Shown here: piece by piece, positions 23,330 to 34,820 of the stretch
How the letters are laid out: every line of letters starts with the position of its first letter
How positions within the stretch are numbered: position 1 is the first letter of the stretch
From: Eucommia ulmoides
Taxonomy: Eukaryota > Streptophyta > Magnoliopsida > Garryales > Eucommiaceae
Direction: 5' to 3'
Assembly: GCA_016647705.1 (NCBI GenBank)
Contig: CM028340.1
Location: 8,681,001-8,745,000 of the forward strand
Length of the DNA: 64,000 nucleotides
Translations under genes and position numbers: made by a program
The notes under the pieces: generated by a model
The model's database searches: none
Told to the model about the DNA's origin: nothing
The model's input: only the letters and a program-made list of their open reading frames with translations

Positions 23330-24747
23330 CTTCTTGGAACGCAACCCAAGTCTAAAATAAATTAGATCCATCACCGCCGACTTTATTCGGAGGCGAGATT
23401 GTCTTGCTATGCATGTATGTTAGAGTAGTATGTATTTATGTTTGTAGATGTGTTGTTGTGTACTGAGTTTTGCATTCATTTGGGCCATACCCGATAATGA
23501 TATTATCCCCTGGTTATTTTTTGAGGTCAAGGGTGATGCCCATTCATGTGTGTTCTGTGTGCTTGGCATGTCGTTTTGGTGAAAGTTATTGTGGATCCTA
23601 ATTTGTACGAGCACGTAGACTCAATGTATAGCTATTCAATTGATTTGAGGCCAATTATCCATTAACCAAATTCATGACAATTTAAGGGATTCCAGAACTT
23701 GATTGGGGGAAGCTTGAGGTGAAATCCTAGGCGAGGTAGTTCAGGAGACATGATTTAGGCATTCATTTGATTCGCTTGAGCCTTTGAAGCTTATCTTGTA
23801 ATATATTTATCACTCATTACCCTGTCGAAGCCTATAATGCCGTTTCAATTCTGAACACATAACAAATACCCTGGCTAATTGAATTCTTTTCAAACCTATA
23901 TCGCTGAACCGAAGGCACAATTTGAGTGAATCAAGTTAGCATTCGTGTATGTTACTTAAAGTGAGTGGTTGTGTTTAAGGCAAATTTTTGATTGGTTCGG
24001 TATTTGATTACTTACTTATTATTTTTCTTTTATTTTAACCACACCCGTAAAATTGTAATAATCAAATAAGTTTGGGGGTGTGATTTGTTAAAAAAAATTA
24101 TATGTAAATATAGTTCAATTTTCGTTTATTTTGACAAGTGAGTACGTTGATCTTAAATGTATGTTCAGAGTTGTTTCAAATTTATCAATGGGGGTTCGAG
24201 TGTGATTGTGCGCCAAGCGTTGTGCCTTGGATATCGTTGAGTTAACGACATTAACTCGTTTTATATTCCCAATATACCCTTGGCCAAATGTTCCAAACTG
24301 AACCAAGTCCTATTGATCTTTTTGAACTTGCAAGCCCACATTAGTGGAGAGAAGAACCCAATCAGGCTTATGAAAATCCTAATCCTTATCGGTTTAAAGT
24401 CGTGAGCTTCGTTGGTGGATAATCCAATCTAGTTGTTGGATAGTTATATTATAAAATTTTGCACACACACGTTCAAAGGATCTAGAATGACCTTTACTAT
24501 TATTGAATGTTGAAATTCAAGAATATCACATGGTGCGTTTTACTCCTGAACTCGATATGATTGGGGGTTGTTGAGATAAAAATGTTTTGGTCGATAGTTG
24601 AATTCAAAACTCGTATATCGTTATGTTTAGGTTGTTTGTGTTTTTATTTGTTGTTTAGTTTTTGTGTTAGTTAATTTTGTTGTGTTTATTATTTTTAGTG
24701 TGAGTGTTTTGCTCGAGGACTAGCAAAATTCTAAGTATGGGGGTATT
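23330..24747 (+). other. Noncoding tail of element A
   Basis: About 1.4 kb without a gene, but clearly shared with element C (reverse strand), for example AATCCTAGGCGAGGTAGTTC and GGCATTCATTTGATTCGCTT. It begins with a decayed GGAACGCAACCCAAG, like the GGGAGGCAACCCAAG motif after pol in many Athila elements, and ends in a polypurine tract (AAGTATGGGGG) next to the 3' LTR. A conserved noncoding body is unusual for dead DNA and probably reflects recent common ancestry of A and C. Confidence 0.65.
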
Positions 24748-25265
24748 TGATATGTGTAATTTATCTATATAGTCTCAAGCCAATTTTGGTAGTTTTCGAA
24801 TATTATTATAGCGTTTTAATATGTTTTAATTTGTTTATGTATAAATTAGGTGTTTAGGATGAAAAAAGACGAAAATGAGTTATAATCGAGCAAATTGGTG
24901 GTAGAACGGTGGAAAAAGAGAGTAAAAAGATCAATATTCAGAGCCTGCATCCACTGCTGCAGCAGTGAAACCACCGCTGTAGCGGTCAAAATACAGAGAG
25001 TTGCTACATTTCTACCATTGCAGTGATCAAAATGCATAGAGTTGCTGACTTTTCCACCACTGCAGAGGTGAAACCACCGCTGCAGCGGTCATCCGACAGA
25101 AGGCTGCTGACTTTCCCACCGCTGCAACGGTGAAACCACCGTTGCAGCGGTCCAACACTAGATCTTTTAGGATATTTTCAGATATTTTGGGTCCTATATA
25201 TATCTCATTCTCTCCCACACATATGACGACGTTTTTTGGAGGGTTTTGAGAGCTCTAAACCCTAT
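24748..25265 (+). repeat. 3' LTR of element A, first part
   Basis: U3 and promoter part: TGATATGTGTAATTTATC start, palindromes (ACCGCTGCAGCGGT and relatives, about 24950-25155) and TATATATA at 25195-25202. Interrupted at the CCTAT site (25261-25265) by element C. The rest of the LTR is at 30692-31574. Confidence 0.85.
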
Positions 25266-26609
25266 TGGTGGTGGAATATTACGTTTCCACTTTCACCGCA
25301 AGTGTACGGGTCAAGTTTTAATATAGATTAGGAGAGTTAGAGTCATCGTGTCCACATGGATTGGTTGAGATTATTATCGAGTACCGTAATTATCATAACT
25401 TTGAGTTAATTAAACTAATTATACTATAATACTAATATGAGATGTTAGGGGAAAAGATTATCTAGGGATTAACTTCATTTACTTAAATGCATTTGATTTC
25501 GTTTAGTTTACAATAGCGGTGTTCATCCTATCATATAATCTCTATATCGTAAACTCACTCACCACTTCTACCGAGTATAAGATGAGTGAATATGCGAATT
25601 CATGTCAACGAAAAAGTCTCCCTCAACGTCTTAACGACACTAGCTCGCATAAGTCTTACCCCAACGTCATGGATTGCACACTTTCTAACTCTCTCCCGGG
25701 TTATTAGATTGTCGCGTTGTGTTTACCCTAGTCCAAATTCGGGGTTACCTCTCCAGAGTGTCAAATCCCGATTTCTCAATATATCTAAACAAACATATAA
25801 TAGAAATACAAGAACGGTAAACACAATCGAATAGCGAAGAACAACCGTTAAAGAAACACAACTCAAATAAATGACATTTTTATAAATATTATTAATCCCT
25901 AGACAAAATCTATTTAGCTCATGGCCATAACCATTTATATAATGAAAAATGATCTAAACATGCTCAACAAACTATCGAAGTTAAGAAATGAAAGAAAAAA
26001 AACGAAAGACTTAGCCATTGTCCAAAGATTTGCCACTAAAACCGTTTAACAATCGTTTCTCCTTCTCGCAACTTGTTCTTCTCCGTCGGAATTGTTGAGC
26101 ACTCCCCAAAACCTCTCTCAAACTATTTGAAACCCTAAGGGGTCTCTTATTGCCGAATGGAGAAGAGGGAGGAATAAATAGGGAGTAAAATGTCTAAATA
26201 AATATCTAAAATCTGTGCAGAGTGACTACTGTGGCGGTGGGTATGTCGGGAATGGTCACGGCCGTAGTGGTGGATGCAGCGGTGAGAGCAGAGACATTAT
26301 GTTGATTCACCGCCACAGTGGTGGATCTCACTACTACGGCAGTATATTTGTAGATAGTTTAAGCCCTTCTCTGCATTGTGACCGTTGCGGTGGTGGGCTG
26401 AAGGTTCTGAATTTTGTCTTCTTTTTTTTTTTTTTAGTTTTCCCACCGTTTTTGATCTGATTTGATTGTTTATAATCCGTTTTCACCCCCACATACCTGA
26501 TTTATAAGAAAAAGACATAAAAACGTATTAAAACGTAATAAAATGTAATAACTATACTAAAAAAGTAACAGGTTCGGTTTGAAAATAGATAGGTAAATTA
26601 TACCTATCA
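25266..26609 (-). repeat. 3' LTR of element C
   Basis: Minus-strand LTR. GC-rich partial palindromes (CACCGCCACAGTGGTG type) lie at about 26217-26400. The TATA-like CTATTTATTCC lies at about 26173-26184 and leader blocks with CCCGGG/CTCCAGAG at about 25575-25780. U5 has CGCAAGTGTACGGGTCAAG at its end. On the inner side a polypurine tract (TAAGTTTGGGGTA) adjoins it. Confidence 0.8.
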
Positions 26610-28300
26610 AATACCCCAAACTTAGAATTTTGTTAGTCCTCGAGCAAAACACCCACACAATATAAGAAAATACAACAACTAATTATGAAATTAAAAACTA
26701 AAAATGAAAAACACTAAAAACAATAATGTGCAAGTTTTGAATATTATCTACCGACCAAACGATTTTTCCCTCATCGGCCCCCAATCCTATCAAGTTCAAG
26801 AATAAAACACACCATGTGATGTTCTAAAATTTTAACATTTGATAATAGTAAGCGCCATTCTAGATCCTATCAATGTGCGTGTGATAAAACTCAGTTATAC
26901 AACTATCCGTCGATCGGATTCGATTATCATCAAATAAGCTCATGACTAAAACCAAAAAGGTATAGAGAATCCATATGCCTGACATGGGTTCTATTCTCCA
27001 CTAATGTAGGCTCAAAAATCCAAAAAGATCATTAGAACTTGGTTCGGTTTTGAAAATATGGCCAATGGTATATCGGAAATAGAAAACAGGTTAACGTCGT
27101 TAACTTGATGATACCCGAGGCACATGCTTGGTACTCTCACACTTGAAACCCCATAGATAAAATTGAAATAACCCTGAACAATCATTTAAGAATGTCGTAC
27201 TCACTTATCAAAACAAACGGAAAATAAAACCGCATATACATGGTTTTTGTTTTTTTTTAATGATCACACCCCCAAACATATTTTGATTATTAGAATTTCA
27301 CTGGTGTGGTTTAAACTAAAGAAAAATGACAAGTAAGTACTTGAATACCAAACCAATTAAAAGTTCTCCCTAAACACAACTACTCACTTCAAGTAGCATT
27401 TGCAACTGCTAACTTGATTAACTCAAATTGTGTTTTCGGTTTAGCGATAAAGGTTTGGAAAAAGTTCAATCGGCCAGGGTATTTGTTATGTGTTCAGAAT
27501 TAAAACGGAATTTCGACTTCGACAGGATAACGAGGGATAAACATATTACAAGGTAAGCTTCAAAGGCTCAAGCGATCAAATGAATGCCTAAATTATATCT
27601 CCCGAACTACCTCGCCTAGGATTTCGCCTCGAATTTCCCCCAAATCAGGTTCTGAAATCCCTATTGTCATGAATTTGGGTGACAGATAATTGTTTTCAAA
27701 TCAATTAGATAGTTATACATTGAGTTTACGTGCTCATACATTTAGGATCTACAATAACTTTTACTAAAACGATATGTCAAGAACACAAAACACATATGAA
27801 TGAGCTTTACGCTCAACCTTAATAAACAACCAGGGGACAGACCCATCATCGGGTAATGGCCCAGATGAAGTCAAAACTCAGCACATAACTATAACTAACC
27901 TAAACAAACATGCACACAATAAAAACAAAACAATATAAACTACAACTAAAACATATACTAAACATACTACACATCACCCCGACTTAAAATGGGTAATGTC
28001 CAAAATGACCCATCAACGATCCTAATGACAACATATAGTATGATAATGAAGATGGGGGGTTTAGAACACGTACTTGGGAGGTGAGAGAATATCGCCTCCG
28101 AATTAAGTCGGCTATAATGGATTTAACTTATTTTTGGCTTGGGTTGCCTCCCAAAAAGCACTTGATTTAAGGTCTTCAGCCTGACACGGAAAAGTGCACG
28201 TCAAAGAGCGGTTTCTGTTCATAGTATGTGTCCTACAACACCACGTATGGGTTTTAATTGCGAACGCCTTCAACACTGGCGAGATATGGCATTGACCAGC
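26610..28300 (-). other. Noncoding body of element C
   Basis: No gene seen. Largely collinear with 23.33-24.75 kb of element A in reverse. On the minus strand it contains GGGAGGCAACCCAAGC (about 28118-28140), a motif found after pol in Athila elements, preceded by a short frame with WEATQ. This suggests the body descends from the pol/3' junction of an autonomous Athila. Confidence 0.6.
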
Positions 28301-28355
28301 TCGGGCTTTCAACTCGATTCGTTGTTGAATTTTGTGCTTGGGGAGCTTGAACGTA

Positions 28356-29237
28356 CTAAGCTGGAAACAGGGTAAGATAGGTGAGCCACATCGGATCCTC
28401 GTAGATGCGATCGTTTTGGATCGAGCACGGTATCACCAATTGGAATTCAAATGATGAAAACTCACAATGATTAATATGTGAATCTTCATCGCTATTCCAC
28501 ACTTGGGTTCTCTCCCAATTAGCTTGATTGTCTTCGATCTCACCCAAGTGCCTTCTGTTTGTATTCGGCTCTTCATTGTGGCTTTCATATTCATATGTGA
28601 TTTGTTCGCCTCTCAGTGCTACCATGTCTGACTCGGCCTTAATGTAGCAAAGAAGATGACCGATTTGCGTCTGTAAAGACGTTACAGTCGCATCGATTTC
28701 GGCGCAGACTGTCTCGATATTGTCAAGATAATCCTTGTGCTCATTGATTCGGTCATTCGTCTCCCACCAATACGCCTGAGTCTCCCTAATAAAATCAGCA
28801 AATATTTTCTCCAGGGTGGAGGAAGACTCAACATATTGGTCCGGGGTGTTAATCCATGGCGACAAAGTGTTAGAACAATTCACCAAGCTTTGGTGACTTG
28901 GTGAATAATTCCAATTTTGAAAATCAAAAGCCGCTAATTCTTCCAACGACCAAATGGCTTCATCTGCGGTTAGGTCGTAGAAAGAGGAGGCACTATTTCC
29001 TTCTTCTACCCATGTTCTGGTTGCGGCTTATAACCCGTCGAGAAAATTCAGAAGTTGACACTCCCTCGGGAACCCATGATTCGAAAACCGAGATAACAGC
29101 TCATTGTAACGATCCCAAGCACAATAAAATGACTCAGAATCTTGTTGAAAGAAATGCATCAATACTCGTCGATCTAACATCTTCAAGTACCCTGCATAAG
29201 AAATAAAAACAAAACTACAAACAAAAATTATACACAA
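28356..29237 (-). pseudogene. Gag-like region of element C
   Basis: Counterpart of the A gag: FFQQDSESFYCAWDRYNELL, RECQLLNFLDGL, then EELAAFDFQNWNYSPSHQSL, a coiled coil (RINEHKDYLDNIETVC) and the tail SIQNDRIYEDPMWLTYL. The tail aligns with SIEDDHIYQDPMWLNCL of element A. No zinc knuckle or protease follows. A few breaks. Confidence 0.7.
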
Positions 29238-29324
29238 AAGAAATGTCTAAATTAAAATAAGGTCATTTACTCATAATATCAACAATAATCTAAAACACAA
29301 TCCTTGACAACGGTGCCAAAAACT

Positions 29325-30686
29325 TGGTGGCAGAATATTACGTCGCCACTTTCACCGCAAGTGTACGGGTCAAGTTTTAGTATAGATTTGGAGAGTTAGG
29401 GTTATCGTGTCCACAGGGATTGGTTGACATTATTTTCGAGTATCGTAATTATCATAACCTAATTTTATCTAGGCTGTAAAATATGTAGTTTTTATAATAA
29501 AACATATTAATACTAAGTTAGTTAAACTAATTATACTATAATACTAATATGAGATATTTAGGGGGGAAAATTATCTAGTGATTAACTTCATTTACTTAAA
29601 TACGTTTGATTTTGTTTAGTTTACAATAACAATGTTCATCCTATCCGACAATCTTTGTATCGCAAACTCACTCACCACCTCTCTCGAGCGTAAGATGAGT
29701 GAATATGTGACTTTGCGTCAATGAGTAAGTCCCCCTCATTTTCTTAACAACACTAGGTCACATGAGTCTTTCCCCAATGTCAAGGATTGCATACTTTTTT
29801 ACTCTCTCCCGGGTTGTTAGATTGTCGCGTTATGTTTACCCTAATATGAATTCGAGGTTACCTCTCCCAAGTGTCAAATCTCGATTTTTCAATATATCTA
29901 AACAAGCATATAATGGAAATACAAGAATAGTAAACACAATCGAATAGAGAAGAACAACCGTTAAAGAAACACAACTAAAACAAACAACATTTTCATAAAT
30001 ATTATTAATCCCTAGACAAAATCCGTTTAACTCATGGCCATAACCATTTATATAATGAAAAACAAGCTAAACATGTTCACAAACTACTGAAGTTAAGAAA
30101 TAAAAGAAAGAAATGAAAGACTTAGCCATTGTTCGAATATTTGCTGCTAAAACCGTTCAACAATCGCTTCTTCTTCTTCGCAACGTGTTCTTCTCATTCG
30201 GAATTGTTGAGCACTTCCTAAAACCTTTCTCAAACTATTTTAAACCCTAAGGGGTCTCTTATGGCCGAATAGAGAGGAGGGAGGAAGAAATACAGAGTAA
30301 AATATCTAAAATCTGTACAGAGTGACCGCGGCGGTGGTGGGTATGTCGGTAGTGGTCACGGCCGCTATGGTGGATGCAGCGGTGGGAGAAGAGACATTCT
30401 GCTAATTCACCACCACCGTGATGGATTTGCAGATAGTATAGGCCCTTCTTTGCATTTTGATCGGCGGTGGTGGGCTGCAGGTTCTGAATTTTGCCTTTTT
30501 TCTTGTTTTCTCACCGTTCTTGAACCGATTTGATTGTTTATGATCTGTTTTCATCCATTTTCATCTCACACACCTGATTTATAATAAAAAGACATAAAAA
30601 CATATTAAAACGTAATAAAACCTAATAAACATACTAAAAAACTAACAGGTTCAGTTGGGAAATAGATAGGTAAATTATACCTATCA
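29325..30686 (-). repeat. 5' LTR of element C
   Basis: Ends at TATCA (30686) before the CCTAT target copy. On the minus strand the primer site lies just outside its inner edge: AGTTTTTGGCACCGTTGTC. Palindromes are at about 30317-30475 and leader blocks at about 29690-29890. The TATA region is more decayed than in the 3' LTR. Confidence 0.82.
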
Positions 30687-30691
30687 CCTAT

Positions 30692-31574
30692 TAACCAGGA
30701 GAAGATCACAAAGCCAAGAGGAAGAAACGTTCTCGGAGAGGTTTTGGCGTCGGTTCTTCGGATAACGGTTAGTCTACTTGTTTATCTCTTTTGTTCTTAG
30801 TTTGGTTGATAATTTTGTATATGTTTAGCTTGTATTTTGTTGTATATGTGGTTATAGCCATAAAAAACTAAACATATATTGTCTAGGGAGCAATTCGTTT
30901 ATAAAAATATTGTTTGGTTGAATTGATGTTTCGTTATCGGTTGTTTATCTTTATCCGATTGTGTTTACCATTTTATTACAATCTTGATATGTTTGTTATG
31001 ATATTAGGGTTGGTTTTAAGAATACGAGATTTGACACTCGGGAGAGGTAACCCCGGATTTGGACTAGGGTTTAAATATAATGTGACGATCTAATGACCCG
31101 GGAGGACGTTAGAAAGTATGCAATCCATGAGGTTAGGGAGAGACTCATGCGATCAAGTGTTGTATAGAAGCTCAAGAGGGACTTCGGCGTTGATGCGAAA
31201 TCACATATTCATTCACTTTACACTCGGGGGAGGTAGTGAGTGAGATTTTGATACCTAGATTGTCGAATAATGTGAATGTCGTTAATGTAAACTAGATTGA
31301 ATTGAACGCATTTAAATGAACGAAGTTAATTCCTAGACAATTTACTTCCTTAAACGTCAATATTAGTATATTAGTTTAATTAGTTTAGTTTAGTATAGTA
31401 TATTAACAAAAACTTAATTTGAGCTGCCTAGATAAAGTTAGGTTATGATAATCGCGGTACTCAACGACCATCTAATCCAATCCCTGTGGATACGACAACC
31501 CTTACTCTTCCCACTCAACTAAAACTTGACCCATACACTTGCGGTGAAAGTAGCGACATAATATTCTGCTACCA
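30692..31574 (+). repeat. 3' LTR of element A, second part
   Basis: Resumes with TAACCAGGAGAAGATCAC, matching 5' LTR positions from about 21285 on. It carries the leader blocks (about 31020-31245) and ends TAATATTCTGCTACCA before the GTAAC target copy. Confidence 0.85.
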
Positions 31575-31666
31575 GTAACCCTCTCACTTACTCTGATCTA
31601 AAAGTCTTTGGTTATGCTTGTTTGTTCTTCTCAAACGACACGAGAATAAAAAGTTAGAACTAAAGG
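31575..31666 (+). pseudogene. 92-bp piece of copia E integrase between A and B
   Basis: Reads NPLTYSDLKVFGYACLFF, the well-known copia integrase block (LKVFGCxCF). It is bounded by GTAAC (31575-31579) from element A and AAAGG (31662-31666) from element B. This small island ties the two large insertions to the same host element. Confidence 0.85.
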
Positions 31667-32488
31667 TGTAGACACGGCATTTTGACCGCTTCGCAAAAAA
31701 ATATACTTTATTTTATAGTTATTTTTATTTTATTTTTCTATTTATTTTATTTTCATTGTACCGTATTTGTGCGGTTTGATACTGCTAAATTAAGTTTTAT
31801 TAATCTCTTAAGTAAATTAAATATTAATAATTAATTAATTTATTTTTTTTGGTTTTGTAGATTTTTCGAAGTGGAATAAAAACGCGTTAATTCGGAACAA
31901 AATGGACCAGAAACAGACGAGAACGAGAGAGGCCTGGACCGAACGGGGGTGGGGGGGTGCATTAAGGTCGCACGTGCGACCAAGGGCTGGTCGCAGTAGC
32001 GACCAGCACTGCTGGCCGCATGTGCGACCAGCAGGGGGGGCCAGGCCCCCCCTTTTTTTGGGTGCACCATTTTTGGTGCACCCAAAAGGGGGTGCGTGCA
32101 CCAAATTTCGGTGCACCCACCCCATTTTTCCCCTCTTTTTCGCACGGCTGTCGGAAGGATTTTGAGTGATCCTTCCTATAAATAGAGGGAGGAAGAGATT
32201 TTTGGGTGGAAGAAATTTTTTGAGAAAATTTTTTGTAAGGGAGAGGAGAAATCTGAAATTTTTTTTGAAGAAAATAATATTATTTTCATTTTATTGTAAT
32301 TTTGAAGAAGAAAAATTTCCAAGAAGGTGGTAAATTTTCATCTGTTGTAAATCTTACTCTTATTTTTTTAAGTTGTTAGTATACTAATTTTTTTTTGTAA
32401 ATTAGATTTTTTTTTTCTTCTTCCTTTATTATTTATTTATTTATTTATTTATTACTTTTTATTTTCTTTTTATTTACTTATTTATTTT

Positions 32489-32524
<36 letters not shown>

Positions 32525-34260
32525 TTTATTTTTATTTTTTATTTTTTTTTAATACGAGGTGGAAAATTCCCAACCTTCAATTTGAATGGCTAAGATTTAG
32601 AAGGGAATTACTCTCCTCGATGCGTGTGTACAGGTGTTTTATTTAATTTGTATTAAATATAATGTGCTAACAATACGAGGTGGAAATTTCCCAACCTTCA
32701 ATTTGAATGGCTAAGATTTAGAAGGGAATTACTCTCCTCGATGCGTGTGTACGGGTGTTTTATTTAATTTGTATTAAATATAATGTGCTAACAATACGAG
32801 GTGGAAAATTTCCAACCTTCAATTTGAATGGCTAAAATTTAGAAGGGAATTACTCTCCTCGATGCGTGTGTACGGGTGTTTTATTTAATTTGTATTAAAT
32901 ATAATGTGCTAACAATACGAGGTGGAAAATTCCCAACCTTCAATTTGAATGGCTAAATTTAGAAGGGAATTACTTTCCTCGATGCGTGTGTACGGGTGTT
33001 TTATTTAATTTGTATTAAATATAATGTGCTAACAATACGAGGTGGAAAATTTCCAACCTTCAATTTGAATGGCTAAGATTTAGAAGGGAATTACTCTCCT
33101 CGATGCGTGTGTGCGGTTGTTTTATTTAATTTGTATTAAATATAATGTGCTAACAATACGAGGTGGAAAATTCCCAACCTTCAATTTGAATGGCTAAAAT
33201 TTAGAAGGGAATTACTCTCCTCGATGCGTGTGTACGGGTGTTTTATTTAATTTGTATTAAATATAATGTGCTAACAATACGAGGTGGAAAATTTCCAACC
33301 TTCAATTTGAATGGCTAAATTTAGAAGGGAATTACTCTCCTCGATGCGTGTGTACGGGTGTTTTATTTAATTTGTATTAAATATAATGTGCTAACAATAC
33401 GAGGTGGAAAATTCCCAACCTTCAATTTGAATGGCTAAATTTAGAAGGGAATTACTCTCCTCGATGCATGTGTGCGGGTGTTTTATTTAATTTGTATTAA
33501 ATATAATGTGCTAACAATACGAGGTGGAAAATTCCCAACTTTCAATTTGAATGGCTAAATTTAGAAGGGAATTACTCTCCTCGATGCGTGTGTGCGGGTG
33601 TTTTATTTAATTTGTACTAAATATAATGTACTAACAATATGAGGTGGAAAATTTCCAACCTTCAATTTGAACGGCATAAATTTAGAAGGGAATTACTCTC
33701 CTCGATGCGTGTGTGCGGGTGTTTTATTTAATTTAAATATAATGTGCTAACAATACGAGGTGAAAAATTCCCAACCTTCAATCAGAACGGTCTAGGTTTA
33801 GAAGGGGGATCACTTCCCTCAAATGTGTGTGTATGTGTATATAAGGAGGATTTAAAAATAAAATAAGAACATTCGGATTTAAATTCTAATTGGACTTAAT
33901 CGGATAAGGTACCGTCTTTGGACGGGCGTCTTGGGGTGCTTGACACCTTCCCCGAGCGTAACTGACCCCCGAACTCTTTAAACGAATCTCTGGTTAGACC
34001 ATATTATTTTGGAGTCAAATTTTACTTAAGCCATTTTTAAATTATTTTCAAAAAAGAAAAATATGGTGACCTAGCACATCATTTAAACCCAATGCTAGGT
34101 GGCGACTCTTTTTTCTAAAACAGGCTTAAGTACATTTTAATGAGAAAATCGACGTTTTTAAAAAAACCATTTTCGTTTTACCAGCGCCAAGCATACATAA
34201 ACATATATCTATATATATATATTTATTTTTGGTTTTCTCTGGAAAATTGGGGTGCGTTCA
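31667..34260 (+). repeat. 5' LTR of element B
   Basis: Starts TGTAGACACGGCATTTTG and ends GGGTGCGTTCA. Palindromes in U3 include the 16-mer GGTCGCACGTGCGACC (31966-31981) and GGTGCACC repeats (to about 32125). TATAAATA lies at 32177-32184. Downstream are T/TTA-rich runs (32.4-32.55 kb), then a 121-bp minisatellite (32551-33780). The short frames in three phases at 31.83-32.17 kb come from the palindromes and are not genes. Confidence 0.92.
32551..33780 (+). repeat. 121-bp minisatellite in the 5' LTR of B (about ten units)
   Basis: Unit begins AATACGAGGTGGAAAATT and ends ATAATGTGCTAAC. Starts are near 32551, 32672, 32793, 32914, 33034, 33155, 33276, 33396, 33516 and 33636, with a diverged partial at 33753. 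Later units carry shared variants (TGTGCGGGTG), so the array grew in steps. It lies ~370 bp after the TATA box, inside the transcribed leader. Confidence 0.92.
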
Positions 34261-34262
34261 GC

Positions 34263-34280
34263 TGGCGACTCCGCTGGGGA
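34263..34280 (+). other. Primer binding site of element B
   Basis: TGGCGACTCCGCTGGGGA starts two bases after the 5' LTR end. This is the tRNA-Arg-type primer site usual for Tat/Ogre elements. Confidence 0.85.
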
Positions 34281-34425
34281 CGGCTGAGGGTCGAGCTCAA
34301 TATGTCTGAATAAGTCCAATTAATCTAAAGTCCGAATGTTAAATTTTATTTTATTTTTCTCTCAATTCAGTAAATAAGTTGTGATTTTATTTTTATTTTT
34401 ATTTTTTTTATATATCATTTATTTT

Positions 34426-34503
<78 letters not shown>

Positions 34504-34820
34504 TTTTTTATTTTTTTTTCTTTCCTTATTTCCACTCAGGCCCTTATGTCGTTGTAAATCCTCTGATAAAAATAAAACTGTCTTGTATCCATATTATCCC
34601 CTGAGGATTCTATGATACAAGACGAGAAAGGATTTTTTTGTACTTGATGGATTTATGACGTCTGGGGAAGTCCTAAAAAAAATAAATAAATAAAAAAAAA
34701 TAAATAAATAAAATAATTTTTTTAATTAGTCGTTACCGAAATTGAAATTTTCGAATTAGAAAGGGCTTTAAGGCCACCTAAGACCCACATGAACTAAAAA
34801 AATGATTTTTTTTTTTGTAG
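34281..34820 (+). other. Leader of element B between primer site and gag
   Basis: No coding signal. Contains a (TA)n run (about 34429-34467) followed directly by a T-run of about 35 (34468-34502), and an AAAT-rich patch near 34680-34720. Confidence 0.6.

Larger units (their letters stand above)
25266..30686 (-). mobile_element. Element C: sister gag-only Athila-derived element inside A
   Basis: Flanked by exact 5-bp copies CCTAT (25261-25265 and 30687-30691). LTRs are 25266-26609 (3') and 29325-30686 (5'), about 1.35 kb each, reading TGATAGGTATAATTTACC to CTGCCACCA on the minus strand. The interior is 2.7 kb with a gag-like region and a long noncoding part, the same plan as A but on the opposite strand. 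The LTRs differ by roughly a tenth in the part I compared by eye, plus a ~55-bp length difference, so C is old but younger than A. Broken. Confidence 0.87.
20849..31574 (+). mobile_element. Element A: gag-only Athila-derived LTR element (TR-GAG-like), broken
   Basis: LTRs of 1318 bp (20849-22166) and about 1.4 kb (24748-25265 plus 30692-31574, split by element C). Both LTRs start TGATA and end CTACCA, and exact 5-bp target copies GTAAC flank the element (20844-20848, 31575-31579). The interior is only ~2.6 kb: a degenerate primer site, a gag-like region and a noncoding tail, with no protease, RT, RNase H or integrase. That is the layout of plant TR-GAG elements, which depend on an autonomous partner. 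The LTRs differ at roughly one base in eight in the part I compared by eye, so the insertion is old. Confidence 0.85.

Noticed and set aside
31835-32165. Overlapping frames on both strands, Cys/Pro/Gly-rich; also at 44019-44381
   Set aside because: They lie over GC-rich palindromes in the LTR U3 of B, which are open in several frames by composition.
32551-33780. Regular repeats that could look like a CRISPR array
   Set aside because: Direct head-to-tail 121-bp units with no unique spacers, inside LTRs of a plant retroelement.
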